Origin: Lawsonibacter faecis
Lineage (GTDB): Bacteria > Bacillota > Clostridia > Oscillospirales > Oscillospiraceae
Assembly (NCBI RefSeq): GCF_014287675.1
Contig: NZ_JACOPQ010000002.1
Coordinates: 372,001-436,000, forward strand
Length of the DNA: 64,000 nucleotides
Reading direction: 5' to 3'
Shown here: positions 39,091-47,115 of the stretch, one piece after another
Layout of the letters: the number at the start of each line of letters is the position of its first letter
Position numbering within the stretch: the first letter of the stretch is position 1
Notes under the pieces: model-generated
What the model was told of the DNA's origin: nothing
Database searches by the model: none
What the model saw: the letters and a program-made list of their open reading frames with translations, nothing else
Made by a program: the position numbers and the translations under genes

Positions 39091-39235
39091 AGTACAGGTT
39101 GATGTACATGGCTTTCTGCACAGCGTCTTGTTAAGAAAAACAGTGAATTTCAGGCGATTTCGAAGAAAACCGTTACCATTTCTCAACAGTAGTATACATA
39201 ATACAGAGGGCAAAGTCAATGCATAAACCTGTACT
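39091..39235. repeat. Inverted repeat in the AT-rich stretch beside the serine recombinase
   Basis: AGTACAGGTT (39091-39100) and AACCTGTACT (39226-39235) are exact complements about 125 nt apart. TTTATGCAC also occurs twice (39062-39070 and 39237-39244 region). These could be subsites of a recombination (res-like) site for the adjacent recombinase. No gene is seen in 39040-39290. Confidence 0.4.
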
Positions 39236-39292
39236 TTTATGCACAAAATCGCAAATATATTAATATATTATTCATGACTGGCAGCGACACTT

Positions 39293-39883
39293 TCATTCCC
39301 TCAGCCACTTATAGAACAATGAGCGGCTTACGCCGAACCGTTTGGCTATATTGATGCGGGACAGCCCCTGTTTTTGCATCTCTGTCACCTGTTCCATGAA
39401 ATCCTTGGGCTTCTCTATGCTTTTTCTTCCGAACTGCACTCCGTTCGCCTTTGCTACGGCAATACCCTCCGCCTGTCGCTTGCGGATGTTTTCGCGTTCG
39501 ACCTGAGCGACATATGAGAGTATCTGTAACACGATGTTAGACAGGAATAGTCCGGTCAACCCGTCAATGCGTTGTCTTGTATCCAAAAGTGGCATATCTA
39601 TCACAATAATGTTCACTCGTTTGTTCTCGGTTAGCAGATTCCACTGGTTCAGGATTTCTTCATAGTTGCGTCCGAGCCGGTCTATGGACATTACAAAAAG
39701 CTCGTCACCCGGTTTCAGTTTTCGCAACAGTTTTCGGTATTGAGGACGGTCAAAATCCTTCCCGCTCTGTTTGTCGATAAAAACGTTGCTTCCCTCAACT
39801 CCCGCATTTTTCAGCGCAACGAGCTGCCGGTTGGTATTTTGTTCCCTGGATGAGACTCGTGCATATCCGTATCGTATGTTCAT
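39293..39883 (-). CDS. Small serine recombinase (resolvase/invertase family)
   Basis: 196 residues from ATG 39883, with GGAGG upstream. The catalytic domain has YGYARVSSREQNTNRQ (Ser 11), a GKDFDRPQ segment and DRLGRNYEEIL. A C-terminal helix-turn-helix (GLSRINIAKRFGVSRSLFYKWL) binds DNA. The length is that of resolvases and invertases, not large transposon recombinases. It probably resolves or inverts part of the cargo, or is left from the element that brought the cargo. Confidence 0.92.
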   Translation of the reverse strand: MNIRYGYARVSSREQNTNRQLVALKNAGVEGSNVFIDKQSGKDFDRPQYRKLLRKLKPGDELFVMSIDRLGRNYEEILNQWNLLTENKRVNIIVIDMPLLDTRQRIDGLTGLFLSNIVLQILSYVAQVERENIRKRQAEGIAVAKANGVQFGRKSIEKPKDFMEQVTEMQKQGLSRINIAKRFGVSRSLFYKWLRE

Positions 39884-39943
39884 CGCAATAACCTCCAAAC
39901 AATAATGGGCTAATTATAGCAATTAAATGGTTGCTGATGAGCA

Positions 39944-39974
39944 AAAGCTCCCGGCAGGCAGTACCGGGAGCTTT
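39944..39974 (-). terminator. Hairpin with T-run on the minus strand
   Basis: AAAGCTCCCGG (39944-39954) pairs perfectly with 39964-39974. Read on the minus strand it is followed by TTTT. No gene was found immediately to its right. Confidence 0.5.
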
Positions 39975-40571
39975 GGGTATGGCTATGAGTTGTTGTTAGA
40001 GCCGGAAGAATAAATAGTAACCTCTGTGCCGATTGAAAACGTTTTATATGTGGAGAGGTATTTTGCAGATAAGTAGCCTGATAGTAAAACTGCAGGAGTC
40101 TCTCGGAATCTTGAGCATAGAGAAGGACTCGTTTAATGTCAGAGTGTTGAGCGATCAGCGGAATATATTTAGCCACGACTAATGGCAAGTGGAACTATTT
40201 GTTAAGAACAGTAATATTATTCTCGTTTAAGCATTAACAACGTTATCTGTGCTGAGCAATACTAAATAAGGAAAACGTTCCGTAGGGAGGACGGCATCCG
40301 TTCCCTCTGTTGGTTTGCTCTGAGACTTCCACGTACTCTCTCCACAGCAACTTTGCAATTTTCCCTCTGCTGCCTACAACGCCGGGCAAGCGTGTTTTTC
40401 CAAATACGCGAACAACTTATTTTGAAAATGGGCGTAAAAAAACCGCAGAAACTCTCTGCGGCTGTGGCTATTTGATTTCCTTCGTTTGCTCCCCCTCTTA
40501 TAAAGAGAGAATTTATCTCGGTTCTTATGCCACATTTACAAGAAAATGTCCCAAAGTGAGCGATCAAGACG
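39975..40571. other. About 600 bp without a recognisable gene
   Basis: Two overlapping open frames exist here on opposite strands, but neither has a ribosome-binding site or a domain that I recognise. On the minus strand CCGCAGA/TCTGCGG (40443-40461) is followed by a run of seven T, a good terminator at 40436-40461, so a minus-strand RNA may end here. The stretch may encode a small RNA or be decayed cargo. Confidence 0.4.
40436..40461 (-). terminator. Rho-independent terminator on the minus strand
   Basis: A 7-bp stem with a 5-nt loop and seven T on the minus strand. It has no matching gene upstream, which suggests a small non-coding transcript from about 40.45-40.65 kb. Confidence 0.6.
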
Positions 40572-40600
40572 TTGAGACTGCCTTTAGGATATGGTATACT
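40572..40600 (+). promoter_or_regulatory. Promoter of the exported-peptide module
   Basis: TTGAGA, 17 nt, TATACT, with an extended TATGG before the -10 box. The first likely start codon is 50 nt downstream. Confidence 0.78.
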
Positions 40601-40649
40601 ATTCATGAAGATGTGAAAGCGTCTATCTACAACGATTGGAGGTAACACC

Positions 40650-40754
40650 ATGTATCGACCCTGCGACACAGGCTTCGGCTTTGCATATTGGCGCTATTGG
40701 TGCGGCTCCCAATTCTGGAGAGGTCGTATCAGGGGTGTAATCTTGTGCGCATGA
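40650..40754 (+). CDS. 34-residue W/Y/C/R-rich peptide
   Basis: A short frame starts at ATG 40650, 7 nt after GGAGG (ATTGGAGGTAACACC), right behind a good promoter. The peptide has three W, three Y, three C and four R, for example FAYWRYWCGSQFWRG. It has no signal peptide. It resembles nothing I can name. It could be a leader peptide, a signalling peptide or a precursor handled by the transporter downstream. Confidence 0.5.
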   Translation: MYRPCDTGFGFAYWRYWCGSQFWRGRIRGVILCA

Positions 40755-40838
40755 GTCGGACAGCTTCTTTTCGGCTTGTGCGCTTTTCTATTATGTGTTC
40801 AGAATAGAAGCAAACCACAAAGGATAGAGGAGGTGAAA

Positions 40839-41240
40839 ATGATGAAAAAGATTCTACGTACAATTCTACGTGCAATTCCCGTTGTGCTGGTTTTGGTTTT
40901 CTGCCTATCTGTTACAGCGATGGCCTATAGTGGTAGTGAGAGTGTGACTTTGAAAACTACGCAGAATGAGGCTACTTCCGGCAGCCTCTCGTGCCATCAC
41001 GCAAAAGTTTCCGCTACCAATAGTGCGTCATCTCAGCATAACGTAAGTGCTGCTTTGCAATTGTCTTCCGGGAGCGGTTGGAGTAACTATGGTACTTTCA
41101 CTTTAGCTCCTGCGGCTTCAGGAAACACCGGGGCTTGGGGACACAGCGACTATGTCTACCTTTGCAGAGCAAAACTTTGGGTTCCCGGTTTGCCGTCTGG
41201 CGGATGCAGCGCAACTGGAACGCTGACCGTAACGGACTGA
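40839..41240 (+). CDS. Exported small protein of a peptide/ABC module
   Basis: 133 residues after GAGGAGGTG. A clear signal peptide (1-30, VVLVLVFCLSVTAMA) is followed by a ~100-residue S/T/A/G-rich mature part with three Cys (LSCHHAK, YLCRAK, GGCSAT) that looks like a beta-sandwich. No known bacteriocin motif is seen. Because it is followed by an ABC permease, an ATPase and a membrane protein, it may be a secreted bacteriocin-like protein or signal with its own export/immunity system. Confidence 0.72.
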   Translation: MMKKILRTILRAIPVVLVLVFCLSVTAMAYSGSESVTLKTTQNEATSGSLSCHHAKVSATNSASSQHNVSAALQLSSGSGWSNYGTFTLAPAASGNTGAWGHSDYVYLCRAKLWVPGLPSGGCSATGTLTVTD

Positions 41241-41247
41241 CATGCTC

Positions 41248-41359
41248 ACTGAACCCTAAAGGCAGGGGGTAAACGGGGCATGAACTAACATACGATGAAC
41301 TTATTTACACTGAACCCTGAGGGCGGGGGATAATCTCTTGGTTTACCCCCTGCCCTTTT
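41248..41359 (+). promoter_or_regulatory. Tandem-repeat attenuator between peptide and transporter genes
   Basis: GGCAGGGGGTAAAC (41261-41274) is the exact complement of GTTTACCCCCTGCC (41341-41354), which is followed by CTTTTG: a terminator-type stem with a long loop. The 5' arm belongs to a unit starting ACTGAACCCT that is repeated 62 nt later (41310) and could compete for pairing. It probably lowers expression of the transporter relative to the peptide. Confidence 0.62.
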
Positions 41360-41393
41360 GAATAAAATCCGTTTTCTTAGAGGGAGGGATTAT

Positions 41394-43382
41394 ATGCGCA
41401 TCTCTATGAGCGTTTCTATAAAAATCTTTTTTCGCTCCATTATCTATTTGGCGATTTGTGCCGTCCTTTTTCTGCTATCCAATTTCTTTCTGGTGCGATT
41501 TTTCAATGCTTCCAATTATTTGGCAGAATTCCATGTGGCCAGCTTGAAGCTCGGCATCGTCGGCTACATAGTATTTTCCTTCTTAAGTTACGAATATACC
41601 AACCTGCCCCGGACATCTGCCTTACAAGAGGCATTAGAAATTATTCCTTCTTCAAGGTCGAAACTTCTTTGCTCTCAAAGTCTGGTTTTGATCTCGCTGC
41701 TGTTGATCTGGAGCATCAACATCTTTGGTTGGATACTCGGAAAATATGCACAATTGCAAATTCACTACCCAGCGTTCTTCCTTAATTCCATTCCCAGCAT
41801 CTTTATTGACTTCTTCTTGCCCGGAGTAATTGCCATATTAGTTGGGGCGCTCTTGTCACAAAAAACTGTTCGTGAAGTCGCATACTGCATAATCATTGTT
41901 TCTGCGCTGGTTTGTAGTCCTGTTCCCTCAGGGATATTTGCAAGCGAATCGATATTAGGATATCCGGTATTGACGTTTTTCGATTGGTTTTCTATTCTTG
42001 CTCCAAATACAAGTTGGGTCGCAGACGACATATATGGGGCATCCATTGAAGCATATCGTTGGGTTCTTGCAGCATTCTGGATTCTGTTATTGACTGCGGC
42101 TATAGTTTTCGCAACAGCCAAACGAAATAGAAAAACCTATATGATGACTTCTGTTCTTATTGTTCTTTCTTTCCTTTGCGGCGTGCGGTTCGTTTGCCGC
42201 AGCAATGATAGCATTATACGAAAAGATTACAGACCCTATGGGACATTGCAACATGAATTCACTTACCGCCAAAAATATCCTGAGCAGCAAGAACTGCCGG
42301 CTGATTTTCATGTTTCAAAATATTGTATTGAGCTTACTGTTCGGAACAATACGAAGGCAACTGTTCGTATTGAGTTAAAAGAGAACGACCGGAACGAATA
42401 TCGTTTTACCTTATACCACGGTTATGTTATAAACTCCATTAAAGACGGAAACGGAGACAAGTTGAATTTCGACCAAAATGGCGATTATGTTACAGTATAT
42501 GCGCCTATGGGAACGAAAGAACTGAACTTTTCCTATTCCGGAAGTGCAGGAAAGTATTATTCCAATTATCAAGGCATTGCGTTGCCGGGCTATTTGCCGT
42601 ATTATCCTGTTCCCGGCTTTGTGAAATTCTATGAATCCGGGCAAATAATCGTGACTACTGATCTTGAACCCACATACTATGAAGTTTATGTAGATTCAAA
42701 CATAGCTGTAGCATCTAATCTCCCCAAGACCGACGATAATACCTTCTCTGGAAATGCTGATGCGGTGTCGTTATACGGAGGAATGATTGTTTCCGAAGAG
42801 AAAGAGGGTATCGTATGCTGGTATAGCCCCATCGGTGTCCGGAGTATCAAAATCAGCGGATACCAGGAGGCTTGGAAAAGACTCGCCGATCAAGTTGGTG
42901 AAACAGCAGCATTCGACCTGATGGGAAAGACCATTTTCATGCAGCCGGTAACAATTATGGCTGCCAACTCTGGTCAGGAAGGATATGTCGAATTCAGCGA
43001 TCATATTATTACGGCAGACTGGTCGGTTACGGCAGATTCTCTTTGCAAACAGCATTTACTTGCAACGATGCCCAAGGAGAAAAGCACAATGCTGCTATAT
43101 AACGTGTTCTCGGATTATCTGATTTTTGGCGGCAGCCGTGAAGTTGCTGAAATCCCGTGGTCGAGCATTGAAATTCTTACTCGATATGATTCTGCCAATG
43201 AAATAGAAGATTTGGAGGAATGGTCAGAGTACATAGAAGCCAGCAATCTCTTTTCTGAACTGTTCAGCTATAAAGCCAACCTGTTAGGAGAAAACTTCGT
43301 CTTGAAAGCAGTTTATCAGTATCTGAAAAAATCGGCTCCAGAATGCAACCAAATAGAATTTCTTTATAGATTGGGGGAATAA
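41394..43382 (+). CDS. ABC permease-like membrane protein with a large extracytoplasmic domain
   Basis: 662 residues from ATG 41394 after GGGAGGG. The N-terminal ~270 residues carry about seven hydrophobic segments of ABC-2 permease type. The rest (~280-662) is a beta-rich soluble domain. It has features like the N-terminal domain of M1 peptidases fused to ABC-2 permeases (YCIELTVRNNTKATVRIEL, then LPGYLPYYPVPG) but no HEXXH. It pairs with the ATPase 2 nt downstream. The outer domain may grip the exported protein. Confidence 0.75.
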   Translation: MRISMSVSIKIFFRSIIYLAICAVLFLLSNFFLVRFFNASNYLAEFHVASLKLGIVGYIVFSFLSYEYTNLPRTSALQEALEIIPSSRSKLLCSQSLVLISLLLIWSINIFGWILGKYAQLQIHYPAFFLNSIPSIFIDFFLPGVIAILVGALLSQKTVREVAYCIIIVSALVCSPVPSGIFASESILGYPVLTFFDWFSILAPNTSWVADDIYGASIEAYRWVLAAFWILLLTAAIVFATAKRNRKTYMMTSVLIVLSFLCGVRFVCRSNDSIIRKDYRPYGTLQHEFTYRQKYPEQQELPADFHVSKYCIELTVRNNTKATVRIELKENDRNEYRFTLYHGYVINSIKDGNGDKLNFDQNGDYVTVYAPMGTKELNFSYSGSAGKYYSNYQGIALPGYLPYYPVPGFVKFYESGQIIVTTDLEPTYYEVYVDSNIAVASNLPKTDDNTFSGNADAVSLYGGMIVSEEKEGIVCWYSPIGVRSIKISGYQEAWKRLADQVGETAAFDLMGKTIFMQPVTIMAANSGQEGYVEFSDHIITADWSVTADSLCKQHLLATMPKEKSTMLLYNVFSDYLIFGGSREVAEIPWSSIEILTRYDSANEIEDLEEWSEYIEASNLFSELFSYKANLLGENFVLKAVYQYLKKSAPECNQIEFLYRLGE

Positions 43383-43384
43383 GA

Positions 43385-44197
43385 ATGCTAACAGTTGATA
43401 ACCTTTCCAAGAGCTTCGGTAAGAAAACCGTTCTTGATAATATTTCTGTTCAGCTAACGCATGGAGTTTATGGCTTGCTTGGCCCAAATGGTTCCGGGAA
43501 AACAACCTTTATGCGGTGCGTTGCAGGAATTTACCGCTATAATGGAAGAATCATTACACCTTCCAACGTGGGGTATCTTCCTCAAAAATTTGGAGCATTT
43601 CGGGAACTCACGGTTTATGAGGTTCTGGAGTATTTTGCAGAATTGAAAGGAATACCCTCCAATCGCCAAGGAAAGGACATTCATGACTGCCTGGAAGATG
43701 TAAATCTTTGGGAGCGCCATTCTGATAAGGTAAAAACACTGTCCGGCGGAATGATCCGGCGGCTTGGTGTTGCACAAGCCCTGCTTGGGAATCCCGAACT
43801 AATCCTTGTTGATGAACCTACCGCAGGACTTGATCCTGAAGAAAGACTGCGCTTCAAAAATCTGATTTCTCAACACCGAGAGGACTGCACGATTTTGATT
43901 TCAACACATATCGTGGAAGATGTTGAAGCTCTTTGCGACCATATAATCATACTGTCACACGGGAAAAGTATTTGCCAGGACACGCCGGAAAATATACGGA
44001 AGGCTGCAATGAAGCATGTGTGGCATGTTTCAGAGAAAAGGCAGAAAGAACTTACTTCTCCATACTACATCCTGCGCAGGGAGCAAATTGATGGGGAAGC
44101 ATACCTGCGTGTGCTTTCCAACGAAGAACAACCCGGCAAATCGATTCAACCGACACTTGAAGATGGATATATAAATATGATAAGGGGGATACGATGA
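43385..44197 (+). CDS. ABC transporter ATP-binding protein
   Basis: 270 residues. Walker A GPNGSGKTTFM near residue 37, signature LSGGMIRRLGVAQAL, Walker B LILVDEPTAGLDPEERL and a switch His in ISTHIVEDVEALC. It is of the ABC-2/NatA-BcrA type. It starts 2 nt after the permease gene and overlaps the next gene by 4 nt, so the three form one operon. It should power export of, or immunity to, the small secreted protein. Confidence 0.95.
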   Translation: MLTVDNLSKSFGKKTVLDNISVQLTHGVYGLLGPNGSGKTTFMRCVAGIYRYNGRIITPSNVGYLPQKFGAFRELTVYEVLEYFAELKGIPSNRQGKDIHDCLEDVNLWERHSDKVKTLSGGMIRRLGVAQALLGNPELILVDEPTAGLDPEERLRFKNLISQHREDCTILISTHIVEDVEALCDHIIILSHGKSICQDTPENIRKAAMKHVWHVSEKRQKELTSPYYILRREQIDGEAYLRVLSNEEQPGKSIQPTLEDGYINMIRGIR

Positions 44198-44847
44198 GGC
44201 TGCGCTTGAAATTGTTACGCATTATTATGCGTAATTGTAAGCCCCTGTTCTTCATTCCTATCATTATCGCATACTGCCTGCTGCCGGGCGTGTCTGCTAT
44301 CAAGTATTTTTATGTTGATCCCTCAGAGGCGCGCAGCACTTTTATTTACATGGCACAAGTGTTTATTCCCTTATGTGGACTGCTTTGGCCGATGGGATAT
44401 CTCCATGTCTGGGTAGAAGGCGACGGGTGTGAAGCGCTTCGTGCCTGCACAAAATACCACAAAACTTGTGTTGGCGAATTGCTTTTGCTTTGTTCAGCTT
44501 ATTTGCTGATGGTCTTTCCCACAATTACATTTGCAGTAATCATGTTCCATCTATCCTGGCTGGAATATATGCGTCTTGCATTGCAGTTTAGTATTATAAT
44601 CAATTTCCTCTATTTCATGATCATGCTGCTTAAAAATGTGACGATAGGCTGCATCCCTGTTGTAGCATATCTCCTACTTTGCTTTTATATTTCAGGGTCA
44701 GCCGATTTTGCGTCATTTTCGATTATCGCGCCGAATTTGCCCGCAGAATTTTCAAATTGGAACACCTTGCTTGTGGTTTTTTCATCGTCTTTGCTTGGCC
44801 TGCTGCTTGGGTATCTGCTGGACAGATTTTGGTATAAATACTTATGA
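44194..44847 (+). CDS. Integral membrane protein of the ABC module
   Basis: 217 residues with about six hydrophobic segments, starting MRLRLKLLRIIMRN, then FFIPIIIAYCLLPG, and ending in a basic tail. It has no recognised family motif but the size and layout of an ABC-2 permease half or an immunity membrane protein. It overlaps the ATPase gene by 4 nt. The 270 nt that follow up to the WYL gene show no gene I can support. Confidence 0.75.
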   Translation: MRLRLKLLRIIMRNCKPLFFIPIIIAYCLLPGVSAIKYFYVDPSEARSTFIYMAQVFIPLCGLLWPMGYLHVWVEGDGCEALRACTKYHKTCVGELLLLCSAYLLMVFPTITFAVIMFHLSWLEYMRLALQFSIIINFLYFMIMLLKNVTIGCIPVVAYLLLCFYISGSADFASFSIIAPNLPAEFSNWNTLLVVFSSSLLGLLLGYLLDRFWYKYL

Positions 44848-45118
44848 TGGTCAGGACACTGGTATGTGCATCCTTTGGCGATTCGGTCAAAGTCCTTCCA
44901 CAATAATCCGATGCCGTTTGGTCAGATGTTCTGTCTTTTCTGCGATCGTCCGCTTAATCTTCTCTTGGAGTCCATTGGAACATCCGTTACTGTATTATAG
45001 AGCCAGCAAATAAGTTATGGGAAAGACCTTCCACTGCTGGAGACAATATGGACATCAATCCACTTCATTGCAGCTGACCTATAATTTACAGGAACAAGCT
45101 CCAGCAAAGGAGGAAAAA

Positions 45119-46081
45119 ATGGCACTTACAAACCGCACGCTCATCCTGTTCAAATACTTCTGGGAGGCCACGGGCGAAGCGCACCCGGTCTCCCTTGCGG
45201 ATATCTCCGCCCAATTGAAGGAACACGGCATCACCGCCGACCCGCGCACGCTCCGCAATGACATTGAACAGCTTGTGGAGTTCGGCGTGGATATCGTCAA
45301 AGAACGCAGAGTGCAGAACCTCTACCATGTGGCAACCCGGCACTTTGAAGCCCCGGAGGTTAAGCTCCTCATCGATGCGGTGCAATCTGCACGGTTCATC
45401 ACGCCGGGAAAAAGCAAGGAGCTGGTCAAACGGCTGACGACCTTTGTTTCTCCCGGAGACGCCGCGCTGCTGGAACGGCATCTGTACATCGACAGCCGCG
45501 TAAAAGCCGTCAACGAGAGCGTCTACATCAGCGTAGACCGCATCCAGACCGCTATTGCAGAGCGAAGGAAAATCGCCTTCCGCTACTTTGATTACTCCCC
45601 CGCCAAGGAGCGCGTGCATCGAAACGGCGGGAAAGTCTATTCCGTCTCCCCATATGCACTGCTCTGGAACAACGACAGCTACTATCTTGTGGGCTTCCAC
45701 GAACACAGGCAGCAGATTGCGAAGTTCCGGGTAGACCGCATCGACGGCTTGCGAATCACGCAGAACGCATCCCTTCAAAAGCCCGAGGATTTCGATGTGT
45801 CGGCGTATTTTACACAGGAATTTTCCATGCTTACCGGCAAAACGTGCCATGTTACGCTGCTGTGCGAAAACGCCCTCATGAACAGCATCATCGACCGCTT
45901 CGGTGAGGACGTTTCCACACAGGTCGTGGACGAGAGCCATTTCAGCGTGGAGGTGACGGTAAATCTCAGCAGCAATTTCTACGGCTGGGTGTTTGCCTCT
46001 GCCGGGAAGATGCGGATTGTGGAACCGCAGGAAGCGGTGAAAGGCTTTCACAGAATGATGGAGAGCTTCAGCAGCGGGTAA
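45119..46081 (+). CDS. WYL-domain transcriptional regulator
   Basis: 320 residues from ATG 45119 (AAAGGAGGAAAAA). An N-terminal winged helix (ISAQLKEHGITADPRTLRNDIEQL) is followed by a WYL domain (residues ~140-215, IAERRKIAFRYFDY, YALLWNNDSYYLVGF) and a WCX-type C-terminal part. WYL regulators sense small ligands or nucleic acid and often control mobile-element or defence genes. Return to GC-rich composition marks the ICE backbone. A strong terminator follows. Confidence 0.92.
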   Translation: MALTNRTLILFKYFWEATGEAHPVSLADISAQLKEHGITADPRTLRNDIEQLVEFGVDIVKERRVQNLYHVATRHFEAPEVKLLIDAVQSARFITPGKSKELVKRLTTFVSPGDAALLERHLYIDSRVKAVNESVYISVDRIQTAIAERRKIAFRYFDYSPAKERVHRNGGKVYSVSPYALLWNNDSYYLVGFHEHRQQIAKFRVDRIDGLRITQNASLQKPEDFDVSAYFTQEFSMLTGKTCHVTLLCENALMNSIIDRFGEDVSTQVVDESHFSVEVTVNLSSNFYGWVFASAGKMRIVEPQEAVKGFHRMMESFSSG

Positions 46082-46140
46082 TCATCCTCTGAAACACCCC
46101 TCATATATGGCTGTCAGGTTAAAAAATGAAGATTTTTCGC

Positions 46141-46176
46141 AGAAGGTGTGCATCTGATTGCACACCTTCTTTTTTT
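46141..46176 (+). terminator. Rho-independent terminator after the WYL gene
   Basis: AGAAGGTGTGC pairs perfectly with GCACACCTTCT (11 bp), followed by seven T. Confidence 0.93.
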
Positions 46177-46179
46177 CTC

Positions 46180-46207
46180 TTGACTTTCTCCGAGTTATGT
46201 GTATAAT
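46180..46207 (+). promoter_or_regulatory. Promoter of the LexA-like/ImmA operon
   Basis: TTGACT and TATAAT at 16-nt spacing, 44 nt before the lexA-like start codon. Confidence 0.85.
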
Positions 46208-46218
46208 AGAGCTATCAG

Positions 46219-46230
46219 GAACTCTTGTTC
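46219..46230 (+). promoter_or_regulatory. LexA/DinR box
   Basis: GAACTCTTGTTC fits the Gram-positive LexA consensus GAAC-N4-GTTC, with flanking G and C extending the palindrome. It starts 12 nt after the -10 box, where binding would block the operon: autoregulation and SOS induction are the natural reading. Confidence 0.8.
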
Positions 46231-46251
46231 CAGATAAGGAGATTATACACC

Positions 46252-46854
46252 ATGAGAAGCAAGAGCGAGGAGCTTATGCTCCGCATCCGGGAGTACATCG
46301 AAAGCTACTTCGAGCGGTATTCCTCTACCCCAACCGTTCGGGAGATTGCCGGAGCCATGAAGATCGCGGTTTCCTCCGCACACAGATACCTTGTGGCAAT
46401 GGCGGAGAAGGATATGGTTTTCTACGAAAACGGTACGCTCTCCACGCCGAAGATCCGGCGGATGAATCCGGCGGTGAGCCCCGCCGCCATTGTCGGTTCC
46501 ATCCCCTGCGGCTCGCCGGAGGAAAAGGAAGCCCAGGTGGAGGAATACCTGCCCCTGTCCGTGTCCTTCTTCGGCAAGGGGGACTTCTACGCCCTCCGTG
46601 CCTCCGGCAGCTCCATGGTAGATGCGCAGATCGACGACGGCGACCTTGTTATTATCCGGCAACAGCACACCGCTCAGGTCGGGGAGATCGTCGTCGCCCT
46701 CACCGACGAGGACAAGAACACGCTGAAGCGGCTCTTATATGACGATGACCGGCAGAGCTATTACCTCCACCCGGAGAACAAAGACATGGAGGATATCTAT
46801 GTGTCCGGGCTTCGGGTACAGGGCGTAGCCACCCATGTGATCAAAGCCCTTTGA
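46252..46854 (+). CDS. lexA: LexA-like self-cleaving repressor (S24 family)
   Basis: 200 residues from ATG 46252 after AAGGAG. The N-terminal winged helix (STPTVREIAGAMKIAVSSAHRYL) binds DNA. The C-terminal S24 domain has the nucleophile in ASGSSMVDAQI (near 118) and the base in DKNTLKRLL (near 157). The Ala-Gly-type cleavage site is not clear; IPCGSPEEKEA lies in its place. A LexA box overlaps its leader. It probably represses itself and other ICE genes until DNA damage activates RecA. Confidence 0.92.
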   Translation: MRSKSEELMLRIREYIESYFERYSSTPTVREIAGAMKIAVSSAHRYLVAMAEKDMVFYENGTLSTPKIRRMNPAVSPAAIVGSIPCGSPEEKEAQVEEYLPLSVSFFGKGDFYALRASGSSMVDAQIDDGDLVIIRQQHTAQVGEIVVALTDEDKNTLKRLLYDDDRQSYYLHPENKDMEDIYVSGLRVQGVATHVIKAL

Positions 46855-46868
46855 CGGAGGTATTGCCC

Positions 46869-47099
46869 ATGCAAAAAAAATATGTGTCCGTCAACGCGGA
46901 GGTGGATACGGACGGCGTGATCCGCCCGCTTCTCATCCGCTGGCATGACGGCAGACAGTGGGAGGTGACAAAGGTGCTTCATACCTGTACTGCATCTCAC
47001 GATGAGTTTGAAGGTGTCCGCTACACCGTCAAAATCGGTCGTGCGGTAAGATATTTGTATCGGGAGGGTCGGCGCTGGTATGTTGACCGCTCCCCATAG
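46869..47099 (+). CDS. Conserved small protein of LexA-linked operons
   Basis: 76 residues from ATG 46869 after GACGGAGG. It begins MQKKYVSVNAEVDTDG and ends GRRWYVDRSP, with a compact all-beta look and a central RWHDGRQWEVTKVL. Similar small proteins occur beside LexA and UmuC-like genes in Clostridia, without known function. It sits between the LexA-like and ImmA-like genes and is probably cotranscribed with both. Confidence 0.72.
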   Translation: MQKKYVSVNAEVDTDGVIRPLLIRWHDGRQWEVTKVLHTCTASHDEFEGVRYTVKIGRAVRYLYREGRRWYVDRSP

Positions 47100-47115
47100 G
47101 AGGTGTTTGTGAGAC

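Noticed and set aside
40262..40669. Opposing frames of 135 and 111 codons
   Set aside because: Both lack ribosome-binding sites, and a terminator hairpin and a promoter lie inside them; treated as non-coding.
44848..45118. Transposase remnant between the ABC module and the WYL gene
   Set aside because: Short basic peptides in minus-strand frames look vaguely transposase-like, but there are stops and no recognisable motif or terminal repeats.
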